Assembly (NCBI GenBank): GCA_002388905.1
Contig: DGNJ01000046.1
Location: 1 to 10,725, forward strand
Origin: Cellvibrionales bacterium UBA4495
Lineage (GTDB): Bacteria; Pseudomonadota; Gammaproteobacteria; Pseudomonadales; Porticoccaceae
Length of the DNA: 10,725 nucleotides
Direction: 5' to 3'
A program made the position numbers and the translations under genes. Positions 1 through 6,663 of the stretch are shown one piece after another (the first letter of the stretch is position 1; each line of letters opens with the position of its first letter). The notes beneath the pieces are model-generated. The model was not told the DNA's origin. It worked only from the letters and a program-made list of their open reading frames with translations, and did no database searches.

Positions 1-985
1 AGAACTGGGGATCGGCGAGCTTGGAGGACAGCACATAGCAGCACCGCTCCCAGATGTCCTCCGGGGCCAGCCGCAACCCCCGGGGCAGCAGGTTACGGAA
101 TTCGCAGAATTCCCGGAGCGCCTCCAGAAGGCCACTGCGCAGGCCGTTAACATGGGTGCCGCCCTGGGTGGTGGGAATCAGGTTGACGTAGCTCTCCTGG
201 ATCAGGTCGCCACCCTCGGGCAGCCACTGAACGGCCCAGTCCACCGCCTCGGTACTGCCGCTGAAGGTGCCGGTAAAGGGTTCGGCGGGCAGTGTTTCCC
301 ACTCCCGGGTAGCGCCGGTGAGGTAATCGGTGAGGCCGTCCTGATAGCACCAGGAGTCGCCCTCGCCGCTGGACTCGTCCGTGAAATTCACTTCCAGCCC
401 GGCGCAGAGCACCGCCTTGGCACGCAGTACGTGCCGGAGCCGGGGCAGGGAAAATTTCACCGAGTCGAAGTAACCGGCCTCCGGGTGGAAGCGCAGGGTC
501 GTACCCGTATTGCGCTTACCGCAGGTATCCACCACCTCCAGGTCGCGGATTTTCTCGCCGCCGGCAAAAGCCATCCGGTAGACCTTGCCGTCCCGCCTGA
601 TGGTCACCTCGAGCTTGTCCGACAGGGCGTTGACCACCGACACCCCAACGCCGTGCAGGCCGCCGGAGAACTGGTAGTTTTTCTTGGAGAACTTGCCACC
701 GGCATGGAGGGTGGACAGGATCACCTCCACGCCGGGTTTACCCTGTTCGGGATGGATGTCCACCGGCATGCCCCGGCCGTCGTCGGTCACCGACAGGGAG
801 CCGTCCTTGTGCAGCACCACATCCACCTTGCTGGCATGGCCGGCCAGTGCCTCGTCGACGCTGTTGTCGATCACCTCCTGGGCCAGGTGATTGGGCCGGG
901 TGGTGTCGGTGTACATTCCCGGCCGCTTGCGCACCGGGTCGAGCCCGGTGAGAACCTCGATATCTTCCGCTGTGTAATTGCTCAT
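1..985 (-). CDS. parE: DNA topoisomerase IV subunit B (ParE), N-terminal part
   Basis: This is the ATPase subunit of topoisomerase IV, which with ParC decatenates daughter chromosomes. My translation from the ATG at 985 begins MSNYTAEDIEVLTGLDPVRK and follows E. coli ParE almost residue for residue. The GHKL ATPase motifs are visible: the N-box with E37, N41 and D44, the DDGRG motif at 68-72, and the GGLHGVG lid motif at 108-114. The transducer domain starts after about residue 220. Only 328 codons lie in the window and the frame is open at the left edge, so roughly the C-terminal half (TOPRIM and ParC-contact region) is missing. The ATG overlaps the yqiA stop as ATGA, and no good ribosome binding site precedes it, so translation is probably coupled to yqiA. 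A GyrB paralogue is less likely because the segments NHLAQEVIDNSVDEALAG and SYVNLIPTTQGGTHVNGLR are ParE-like. Confidence 0.97.
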   Translation of the reverse strand, partial: MSNYTAEDIEVLTGLDPVRKRPGMYTDTTRPNHLAQEVIDNSVDEALAGHASKVDVVLHKDGSLSVTDDGRGMPVDIHPEQGKPGVEVILSTLHAGGKFSKKNYQFSGGLHGVGVSVVNALSDKLEVTIRRDGKVYRMAFAGGEKIRDLEVVDTCGKRNTGTTLRFHPEAGYFDSVKFSLPRLRHVLRAKAVLCAGLEVNFTDESSGEGDSWCYQDGLTDYLTGATREWETLPAEPFTGTFSGSTEAVDWAVQWLPEGGDLIQESYVNLIPTTQGGTHVNGLRSGLLEALREFCEFRNLLPRGLRLAPEDIWERCCYVLSSKLADPQF

Positions 986-1563
986 GAAATCTGTTGCATC
1001 CAGAATTGGTGTATCTTGGGAAGGTGGCGCTCGTACCCCTGGAAGGCGTGGTCGCCACCCTCCTCCACCACCAGTTCGCAGTCACGATATTTGTCGGCGG
1101 CGAGCCGATAATCCAGCACCTCGTCGCCGGTCTGCAGCAACACCAGGAACCGGCCGGGCTGGGGCAGGGGATTCACGTCGAAACGGGCGAAGGCATCGAT
1201 ATCGCGCTGCTCGAACCAGTGGGTTTCGCCGGTATGGTAATTGGTTTGCTCTCCCAAAAGATATTCGCGACCCTGCCATGGTCGCACCGCCGGATTGATC
1301 AGCACCGCCGGGCAACGGCACCTTGCCGCAACCCAGGTGGCGTAGAAACCGCCCATGGAACTGCCCAGCACCAGCAGGGAGGGAGAGCCGATGTCGTCGA
1401 CAACCCGCTCCAGGGTCGCGCCGGCTTCCTCCGGGTAGAGGCTCAGGGTCGGGCACTGGAATACCACGTCCGGGTGGTTGCGGGCAAACCACTGCGCGGT
1501 GACCCGCGCCTTGTGGGATTGCGGCGAACTGTTGAATCCGTGGAGGTAAAGTAACTGCTTCAC
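982..1563 (-). CDS. yqiA: YqiA-family alpha/beta-hydrolase esterase
   Basis: A 193-residue cytoplasmic alpha/beta-hydrolase of the YqiA (UPF0227) family. E. coli YqiA has been reported to have esterase activity on short acyl substrates; the physiological substrate is unknown. The protein opens with LLYLHGFNSSP, the oxyanion-side HGF motif. The nucleophile elbow is GSSMGG (67-72), giving S69. The acid is probably D147 in QTGDEVLDY, and the base is H172 in EGGDHAF. Length matches the family (E. coli 193 residues). The start is a GTG at 1563; the alignment to E. coli MSTLLYLHGFNSSP leaves no room for another start. The gene lies 63 bp after cpdA, has its own candidate promoter in that gap, and overlaps parE by 4 bp (ATGA), an arrangement like that of enterics. 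Confidence 0.93.
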   Translation of the reverse strand: MKQLLYLHGFNSSPQSHKARVTAQWFARNHPDVVFQCPTLSLYPEEAGATLERVVDDIGSPSLLVLGSSMGGFYATWVAARCRCPAVLINPAVRPWQGREYLLGEQTNYHTGETHWFEQRDIDAFARFDVNPLPQPGRFLVLLQTGDEVLDYRLAADKYRDCELVVEEGGDHAFQGYERHLPKIHQFWMQQIS

Positions 1564-1602
1564 TGGGTCCCGCCTGTCGGCACCTGCCGGTAATGGCCGG
1601 GG

Positions 1603-1630
1603 ATTATAGCGGCCCGGGCACGCCTGTTAA
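1603..1630 (-). promoter_or_regulatory. Candidate sigma70 promoter for yqiA-parE
   Basis: On the minus strand a -35 box TTAACA (1630-1625, five of six consensus bases) is followed after 16 bp by a perfect -10 box TATAAT (1608-1603). Transcription would begin near 1596, leaving about 33 bases of leader before the yqiA GTG. The -35 box overlaps the cpdA stop codon. This would give the essential parE gene transcription independent of the nudF-yqiB-cpdA genes. It is inferred from motif match only. Confidence 0.6.
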
Positions 1631-2433
1631 TAGCCGGATATTTGGGTATCCACCCGCTGTGAGCTCGCCACGGAAACCAGCTCCGTCCGGAACAGCCCGT
1701 TGGCGTAAAGCTCGATGCGCCGGTAGGCGGGAGGCGCGTCGTCCAGGGCAAAGTCGTCGCTGTCGGCGGCGAACTGGAAGCAGGTGGAAGGCGTGGTGAA
1801 CAGGGGAATGCCCGCGAATTCAGTCGCCACCGGTTGATGTACGTGCCCCGTGAAGATCGCCTTGATATTGCCCGCTTCGCGCAGAATCCCGGCCAGTTCG
1901 TCGCTGTTGGCCACTTTCTGCTCATCAAGCCAGGCGCACCCGATATCCAGGGGCGGATGGTGCATGAAGATGGCAACCGGGTGTCGGTGCTCCCGGGAAA
2001 GGGTATTGCGCAGGAAACTCAATTCTTCCCGCGAAAGCAGCCCGCCCACACGGCCGGGAACCGCCGTGTTGAGCGAAACCAGCCGCCACTCGCCCATATC
2101 CAGGACCGGCCAGTAGGGGGCGGCGTGGACGCTTTCCTGCATAAGCCGGAAATCGTCGTGATTGCCCGGCAGCCAGGCGAAAGGCAGACCGGATTCCCGC
2201 ATTTCCCGGAGGAAGAGCCGGTAGGCATCGACATTGCCCTTGGCGGCAATATCGCCGGTGGCCATGACCATCTCCACCGGGTCCCGCTCCCGCCGGATGG
2301 CATCGAGGACCTCGGTGAACGTCTGCCGGGTGCGGATGCCCGCCAGCGTGAAATCGGGATCCGGGCCCAGGTGGCAATCCGTCAATTGAACCACCCTGGC
2401 CACTTCCATGTGACGGGGTTCAGTGTCCTGCAT
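1627..2433 (-). CDS. cpdA: 3',5'-cyclic-AMP phosphodiesterase CpdA
   Basis: A class III cyclic nucleotide phosphodiesterase of the calcineurin-like metallophosphoesterase fold. It hydrolyses cAMP to 5'-AMP and so lowers the CRP signal. With the start at 2433 the protein is 268 residues (E. coli 275). The metal-binding set is complete: D19 and H21 (TDCHL), D61 (ATGDIA), N91 and H92 (LPGNHDD), H159 (MHHPPL), and H197 and H199 (TGHVHQ). TPSTCFQF near the C-terminus and the final GY also match E. coli CpdA. The frame is open upstream to 2562 inside yqiB, but that extension has no homology. A GGAGG at 2445-2441 lies 7 bases before the ATG at 2433; the adjacent ATG at 2436 is the alternative. The gene begins 35 bp after yqiB and sits in its usual place between yqiB and yqiA. 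Confidence 0.94.
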   Translation of the reverse strand: MQDTEPRHMEVARVVQLTDCHLGPDPDFTLAGIRTRQTFTEVLDAIRRERDPVEMVMATGDIAAKGNVDAYRLFLREMRESGLPFAWLPGNHDDFRLMQESVHAAPYWPVLDMGEWRLVSLNTAVPGRVGGLLSREELSFLRNTLSREHRHPVAIFMHHPPLDIGCAWLDEQKVANSDELAGILREAGNIKAIFTGHVHQPVATEFAGIPLFTTPSTCFQFAADSDDFALDDAPPAYRRIELYANGLFRTELVSVASSQRVDTQISGY

Positions 2434-2468
2434 CATCACACCTCCGCCAGAGGCCCTGGTCACCGACC

Positions 2469-2936
2469 TCAGGGCTCCTCGTCCACAAACGCGATGGGGG
2501 ATAACACGGCATAGCCGCGCTCGAGGCAGCTGGCAAGCCATTCGCTGAGGAACCGGTTCCACTGGGCTTTTTCGTCGGGCTGGTGCATTTTCCGGTTGGG
2601 ATACCGGTAACGGGGGTTGATCCGGTGAACCGCCTCGCAGGAAACCACCTCTGCCAGGCGTGCATCGTGGTAGAGACGCACCTCCATGGTGGGCGCGGAC
2701 AGCCAGGCGGTCTTGTCCACGTCGCGGTCCCCCGCGGCCTCCTCGCTGATTTCCAGCAGGGAGGTGTAAGGCGCCCTTTTGATTACCCGAAGGCTGATAT
2801 GGCGACCACCGGAAATACCGAACCGGTAATGATCCAGGTTCTCCATATCCGGAAACAGCTTGACGAGGCGCTGGTAGTTAGCCTCGCACTCCGCCATGAA
2901 ACGCTTCAAATCAACCCTGTATCGCAAATCGCTCAC
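2469..2936 (-). CDS. yqiB: DUF1249 family protein YqiB
   Basis: A small cytoplasmic protein of the DUF1249/YqiB family, whose function is unknown. The conserved core is easily seen: SAPTMEVRLYHDARLAEV, then RYRYPNRKMHQPDEKAQWNRF and the helical end FLSEWLASCLERG. These segments align with E. coli YqiB ([37 protein letters not shown]). The longest form starts at a GTG at 2936 and gives 155 residues. However, a GGAGG directly abuts that GTG, while a TTG at 2927 lies 9 bases from it and would begin MRYRVDLKRFMAECE, matching the E. coli N-terminus (MKRYTPDF) better. The start is therefore uncertain by three codons. It lies 27 bp behind nudF and ahead of cpdA, the conserved enteric order, so it is co-transcribed with them. 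Confidence 0.9.
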   Translation of the reverse strand: MSDLRYRVDLKRFMAECEANYQRLVKLFPDMENLDHYRFGISGGRHISLRVIKRAPYTSLLEISEEAAGDRDVDKTAWLSAPTMEVRLYHDARLAEVVSCEAVHRINPRYRYPNRKMHQPDEKAQWNRFLSEWLASCLERGYAVLSPIAFVDEEP

Positions 2937-2963
2937 CCTCCGGCCGGTGCCGGGACTATCGAC

Positions 2964-3584
2964 TTATCCAAACTCGTTGCGCAGGCGCCGATGATGAAGC
3001 GCCAGCCACTGCAGGGCAATGGTCAGTGGTGCATTGTTGCACAATCCCCGCTCCAGCGCCTCCAGGGCCTCGGTGCGGTCAAACACATGCAGGCGAATGT
3101 CCTCGCCCTCGTCGTCCCGACCGTGCACACCTCCCCCCTGTTCGGGCAGGTCCACCAACCCGCAGTAGAGAATCATCCGTTCGTTGGTGCCACCGGGACT
3201 GACCAGGTAGTCGGCGAGAGGTATCAACCTGGCACCGCGAATACCCGCCTCCTCGTCCATCTCCCGGGCGGCCACGTCCCCGGCACTCTCGTCCTCCTCC
3301 ACGACCCCGGCCACCACCTCATAGAGCCAGGGCGTTTCCGGATTCTCCAGTGCGCCTATCCGGAACTGTTCGATCAGGGCCACCCTGTCGGTGGCCGGGT
3401 CGTAGGGCAGGACACCCACCGCCGGACCGCGCTCGAACAGTTCCCGGCTTGCCGGATTGCTCCAGCCGCCGCCGAAAAGGCGGTGCCGAACGCGGTATTT
3501 GATCATCCGGAAAAAACCCTCGTAAACGGGCTCCCGTTCCATGATCTCGACATCGGCGTGGGTAAATTTCGGCCTTTCAACCAC
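2964..3584 (-). CDS. nudF: ADP-ribose pyrophosphatase (Nudix hydrolase)
   Basis: Nudix hydrolase cleaving ADP-ribose to AMP and ribose 5-phosphate, a housekeeping step that removes reactive ADP-ribose. The protein is 206 residues (E. coli NudF 209). The full Nudix box spans G93 to I115 with E99, R107, E108, E111 and E112 all in place. The N-terminal dimerisation region VEIMEREPVYEGFFRMIKYR and the later SPGGTNER segment match NudF. The C-terminal IALQWLALHHRRLRNEFG is nearly identical to that of E. coli. The start is a GTG at 3584, supported by GAGGAG (3596-3591) six bases upstream; the ATG at 3588 is out of frame and closes at once. It is the first gene of the minus-strand operon and is divergent from tolC, as in enterics. 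Confidence 0.95.
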   Translation of the reverse strand: MVERPKFTHADVEIMEREPVYEGFFRMIKYRVRHRLFGGGWSNPASRELFERGPAVGVLPYDPATDRVALIEQFRIGALENPETPWLYEVVAGVVEEDESAGDVAAREMDEEAGIRGARLIPLADYLVSPGGTNERMILYCGLVDLPEQGGGVHGRDDEGEDIRLHVFDRTEALEALERGLCNNAPLTIALQWLALHHRRLRNEFG

Positions 3585-3706
3585 GCATTACTCCTCGACC
3601 AACCGCAAAATAACAGTGTAACCCAGATTTTTCCGTCGACGGGCCCGTTTTCGAGGCCGGCGCCACACTTTCGCCGATTGGCCCGGTCCGGCGCAACGCG
3701 ATTGCG

Positions 3707-3751
3707 GCGCCGCTGCTTGTAAGAATGCGTAAATGACGCAGACAGCGGCGC
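3707..3751. repeat. Nested inverted repeat in the nudF-tolC intergenic region
   Basis: The outer arms GCGCCGCTG (3707-3715) and CAGCGGCGC (3743-3751) are perfectly complementary over 9 bp. Inside them lies a second symmetric element, TGCGT (3726-3730) and ACGCA (3736-3740) around AAATG. There is no T-tract after the stem on either strand, so it does not look like a terminator. The inner 15-bp palindrome abuts the candidate tolC -35 box, a usual place for a regulator-binding site. No specific regulator can be named. Confidence 0.5.
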
Positions 3752-3767
3752 TTCCTTCCTTTATCAT
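3739..3767 (+). promoter_or_regulatory. Candidate tolC promoter
   Basis: A -35 box CAGACA (3739-3744, four of six) and a -10 box TATCAT (3762-3767, five of six) are separated by 17 bp. Transcription would start near 3774, about 60 bases before the tolC ATG. The -35 box falls inside the nested inverted repeat. Motif match only; the rest of the 250-bp gap (3585-3834) shows no clear nudF promoter. Confidence 0.4.
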
Positions 3768-3834
3768 CCGCTTTTGACTATGCTTTCGGCGTCCCCGCCG
3801 GCCGTCCTTAAAACACCAACAATCTGTTCTGCTT

Positions 3835-5259
3835 ATGAAGAAGCTCGCCAACACCCTGGCCTGTACACTACTGCTCGGCGGTTCCCTGCCGGCAGTCGGC
3901 GATTCCCTTACCGAAATCTACAACCTGGCACTGGAGAACGACCCCCAGTTGCGCGCCGCCCGGGCCGAGTACCGGGCCCGGCGTGAGGCCGAAAACATCG
4001 GCCGGGCGGGTCTGTTGCCCCAGATCTCGGCCAGCGCCGAGTACCAGGAGAGCGACGAGGACCGCTTCAACCGGTCACAATTCGTTCTGGGCGACAACCT
4101 GATCATTTCCGGAACCGAGGCGGAAGAGGATTCCGACCAGACGGTTTATTCCGTCTCGCTCGAACAGCCCCTTTTCGACCTGCCCGCCTGGTACGACTTC
4201 AAGGAGGGCAAGGCGGTTGGCAAACAGGCCCGCGTCCAGTTCGCCGCCGACCAGCAGGAGCTGATCCTGCGGGTGTCAGAGGCCTATTTCAATGTCCTCC
4301 GGGCCAGGGAAAACCTCAACAGCGCCATCACCGAACAGGAAGCCATCGGCCGCCAGCTGGAGCAGACCCAGCAACGCTACGAAGTGGGCCTGGTGCCCAT
4401 AACCGATGTCCACGAGGCCCAGTCCGCCTATGACGACGCCACGGTCACGACCCTGGAACTGCGCGGCGCCCTGAATGTGGCCTTCGAGGCCCTGGAAGTG
4501 CTCACCGGTAATCCCCATGAACGACTCGCCGGGCTGGTGGAGAAGTTCCCGGTCAAAAAACCGGTACCGGCGGCCCGGGAAGAATGGGTGGACTTTTCCC
4601 TGGAAAACAACCTGCAGCTGGAAATCGCCGAGTTGGCCAGAAAGGCGGCAGGCTTTAATGCCACAGCCCGCAAATCCGAGCATCTTCCCACCATCACCGG
4701 CAGCTACTCTTATACCGACAGGGAATTCGACAGTACCCTCGACGGCACCAACCTGAGCTCGGGCGCGCCCATTAATATACCCACCATCACCGACACCGAG
4801 ACACAGACCGTGGCGGTCAGGTTATCCGTGCCCATTTTTACCGGCGGCCTGGTCAGCGCCCAGCGGCGGCAGGCCTACCAGCAGTACGTGGCCGCCGAGG
4901 AGAACCTCCTGGCGACCCGGCGCAATACCGTGCAGGACGCCCGCAGCGCTCATTTGCGGGTGATCACCAATGCCGCCCGTGTAAGGGCCAGAAAACAGGC
5001 CATCACCTCGGCCGAAAGCGCCCTTGAAGCCACCCGGGCCGGCTACGAGGTGGGCACCCGCAATATCGTCGATGTGCTCCTCGCCGAGCGCACCCTGCAC
5101 CAGGCCCGGCGCAACTATGCCAACGCCCGCTACGACTACATCGCCAGCACCCTGGACCTGAAGCGGGTCGCCGGCCAGTTGAGCCCCGACGATATCTATC
5201 AACTCAACGCCTGGCTTGACCCGTCTATTGCGATCGAGCCGGCATCTGGCGTGAGATAA
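3835..5259 (+). CDS. tolC: TolC family outer membrane efflux channel
   Basis: Outer membrane channel-tunnel protein that serves tripartite drug efflux pumps and type I secretion. The 474 residues begin with a signal peptide (MKKLANTLACTLLLGGSLPA), probably cut after AVG at 20-22. The two outer-membrane-efflux repeats are visible: the first contains EQPLFD (110-115) and RYEVGLVPITDVHEAQ (181-196); the second contains VPIFTGG (342-348) and GYEVGTRNIVDVLLAERTL (403-421). These are the helix and strand motifs typical of TolC itself rather than of OprM lipoproteins, and no lipobox is present. The long polar C-terminal tail of E. coli TolC is absent. The ATG at 3835 has no obvious Shine-Dalgarno sequence. 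The 3' end overlaps convergent waaA by 35 bp. Divergence from nudF is the classical tolC setting. Confidence 0.95.
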   Translation: MKKLANTLACTLLLGGSLPAVGDSLTEIYNLALENDPQLRAARAEYRARREAENIGRAGLLPQISASAEYQESDEDRFNRSQFVLGDNLIISGTEAEEDSDQTVYSVSLEQPLFDLPAWYDFKEGKAVGKQARVQFAADQQELILRVSEAYFNVLRARENLNSAITEQEAIGRQLEQTQQRYEVGLVPITDVHEAQSAYDDATVTTLELRGALNVAFEALEVLTGNPHERLAGLVEKFPVKKPVPAAREEWVDFSLENNLQLEIAELARKAAGFNATARKSEHLPTITGSYSYTDREFDSTLDGTNLSSGAPINIPTITDTETQTVAVRLSVPIFTGGLVSAQRRQAYQQYVAAEENLLATRRNTVQDARSAHLRVITNAARVRARKQAITSAESALEATRAGYEVGTRNIVDVLLAERTLHQARRNYANARYDYIASTLDLKRVAGQLSPDDIYQLNAWLDPSIAIEPASGVR

Positions 5260-6511
5260 CTCCCAGCAGGCGAGCCAGTGCTCCCCGGTTTGCCTCCGCC
5301 ACTTCCCGGGCCGCAACGCCGGCGGCGCGCCGGGCGCCGGCATCGCCCAGCCAATGACCAACCTCCCCGACGAGCGCCTGCGGGTCCGCGCAGACTTTCA
5401 TGCCGCCGTTATCCGCCAGCAGCTTCGACGCCTCGGCAAAATTGAACAGGTGCGGCCCGCTTACCACCGGCACGCCCCAGGCCGCCGGCTCGATCATGTT
5501 GTGGCCGCCCACCGGAACCAGGCTGCCGCCCACGAACGCCAGGTCGCAGGCGCCGAAGAACACCGGTAGTTCCCCCATGGTATCCCCCAGCAGGACCTGG
5601 TGATCCGGGCCGGGCGATTCTCCCGAACTGCGCCTGACAACCACAAAGCCCTGCTCCCGGCACAGGCTCGCCACCTCGTCGAAACGCTCGGGATGGCGGG
5701 GCACCAGTACCAGCAACAGGCTTGGATATTCCGCCAGCAGGCGACGGTGGGCGGCCAGGATCATGGCTTCTTCGCCCCGGTGGGTGCTGGCCGCGAGCCA
5801 GATGGGCCGGGGCGGACTGCCGCGCCAGCGTTTGTCCAGCTCCCCGGCCAGGGCCCGGCGCTGCTCGTCCAGCTTCAGGTCGAACTTGATATTGCCCGTG
5901 ACCCTCAGGGTATCCACCGGCAGGCCCAGCTTCAGGAAGCGTTCCCCGTCGTCCCGGGTCTGGGCGGCCACGACACTGAGGGATTCGAGCATTGGGCGGG
6001 TCAGGCGGGCAAAACGCCGGTATCCGGCCGCGGACTTCGCGGACAGCCTGGCATTGGCCAAGACCACGGGGATATGCCGCTGCCGGCAGGCGTGGATCAG
6101 GTTGGGCCAGAGTTCCGTCTCCATGATTATCAGCATTCGGGGCCGCAGCCGTCCGAGAAAGCGGGCAATGGCATGGGGCAGGTCGTAGGGTGCGTAGACG
6201 TGGTAGACCCGATCGCCGAATACCGCCCTGACCCGCTCCGAGCCGGTCGGGGTCATGGTGGTAACGGCGATGGCAGCACCCGGATAGCGCTCCCCAAGGG
6301 CCTCGATCAGGGGTATTGCCGCCAGGGTTTCACCCACGGACACGGAATGCACCCAGATCACCTCGCCGTCTCCCCGGATGGCGGGGACGCGACCGAAACG
6401 TTCCCGCCAGCGATGCCGGTAGGCCGGCGCCGGCAGGCTACGCCACAACAATCGGACCAGAATCAGCGGCGTCAGCAGGTAGAGAACGAACGAATACAGT
6501 GTACGAGCCAA
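5225..6511 (-). CDS. waaA: 3-deoxy-D-manno-octulosonic acid (Kdo) transferase
   Basis: Inner-membrane glycosyltransferase (GT30) that adds Kdo from CMP-Kdo to lipid IVA, the first step of the LPS core. The 428-residue protein starts with a membrane anchor (about residues 5-22), then APAYRHRWRERFG. HSVSVGE (55-61) provides the catalytic glutamate E61. TTMTPTGSERV, METELWPN (130-137), ANARLSAKSAAGY, LVLVPRHPERF, LLGDTMGEL and the C-terminal VGGSLVPVGGHNMIEPAAWG are hallmarks of WaaA. The start is TTG at 6511: alignment to E. coli MELLYTALLYLIQPLI requires it, and the next in-frame ATG is at residue 86. A run of six G lies about 7 bases upstream. I cannot tell mono- from bifunctional Kdo transfer by reading. 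The 3' end overlaps tolC by 35 bp. Confidence 0.95.
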   Translation of the reverse strand: MARTLYSFVLYLLTPLILVRLLWRSLPAPAYRHRWRERFGRVPAIRGDGEVIWVHSVSVGETLAAIPLIEALGERYPGAAIAVTTMTPTGSERVRAVFGDRVYHVYAPYDLPHAIARFLGRLRPRMLIIMETELWPNLIHACRQRHIPVVLANARLSAKSAAGYRRFARLTRPMLESLSVVAAQTRDDGERFLKLGLPVDTLRVTGNIKFDLKLDEQRRALAGELDKRWRGSPPRPIWLAASTHRGEEAMILAAHRRLLAEYPSLLLVLVPRHPERFDEVASLCREQGFVVVRRSSGESPGPDHQVLLGDTMGELPVFFGACDLAFVGGSLVPVGGHNMIEPAAWGVPVVSGPHLFNFAEASKLLADNGGMKVCADPQALVGEVGHWLGDAGARRAAGVAAREVAEANRGALARLLGVISRQMPARSQ

Positions 6512-6530
6512 TGGATTTCCCCCCGCGCAG

Positions 6531-6559
6531 AGGATAGCGGTGCAGGATCGCTACGGCAA
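6531..6559 (-). promoter_or_regulatory. Candidate waaA promoter
   Basis: On the minus strand TTGCCG (6559-6554) and TATCCT (6536-6531) each match four of six consensus bases and are 17 bp apart. Transcription would start near 6524, leaving only about 12 bases before the TTG start, essentially just the G-rich ribosome binding site. Moderate to weak evidence. Confidence 0.35.
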
Positions 6560-6611
6560 AGGTTTCGGGGGCCTTGCCGGGATTTTGTGCGTCCGGGCAC
6601 GGCCATCCCGC

Positions 6612-6639
6612 CTGAAATCGGCGGCGAAACCGCTATAAT
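6612..6639 (+). promoter_or_regulatory. Candidate promoter of the FAD oxidoreductase operon
   Basis: A perfect TATAAT at 6634-6639 is preceded after 16 bp by CTGAAA (6612-6617, four of six). Transcription would begin near 6646, giving a leader of about 18 bases before the ATG at 6664, with no clear Shine-Dalgarno sequence. Confidence 0.55.
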
Positions 6640-6663
6640 GGCCCTTTGACCGCAGTAACATTT

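Noticed and set aside
2437..2562. N-terminal extension of cpdA into yqiB
   Set aside because: The extension is Arg/Cys-rich with no counterpart in CpdA, and a GGAGG is well placed for the start at 2433.
3703..3714. GCGGCGCCGC self-complementary stretch as a terminator for nudF or tolC
   Set aside because: No T-tract follows on either strand and both genes are transcribed away from it.
2583..3722. A 379-codon plus-strand open frame over nudF and yqiB
   Set aside because: It is antisense to two well-matched genes, its composition is atypical and it shows no recognisable motif.
6646..6663. TTG start for the FAD oxidoreductase
   Set aside because: It coincides with the predicted transcription start, has no ribosome site, and adds six residues before an ATG that already precedes the FAD motif by a normal distance.
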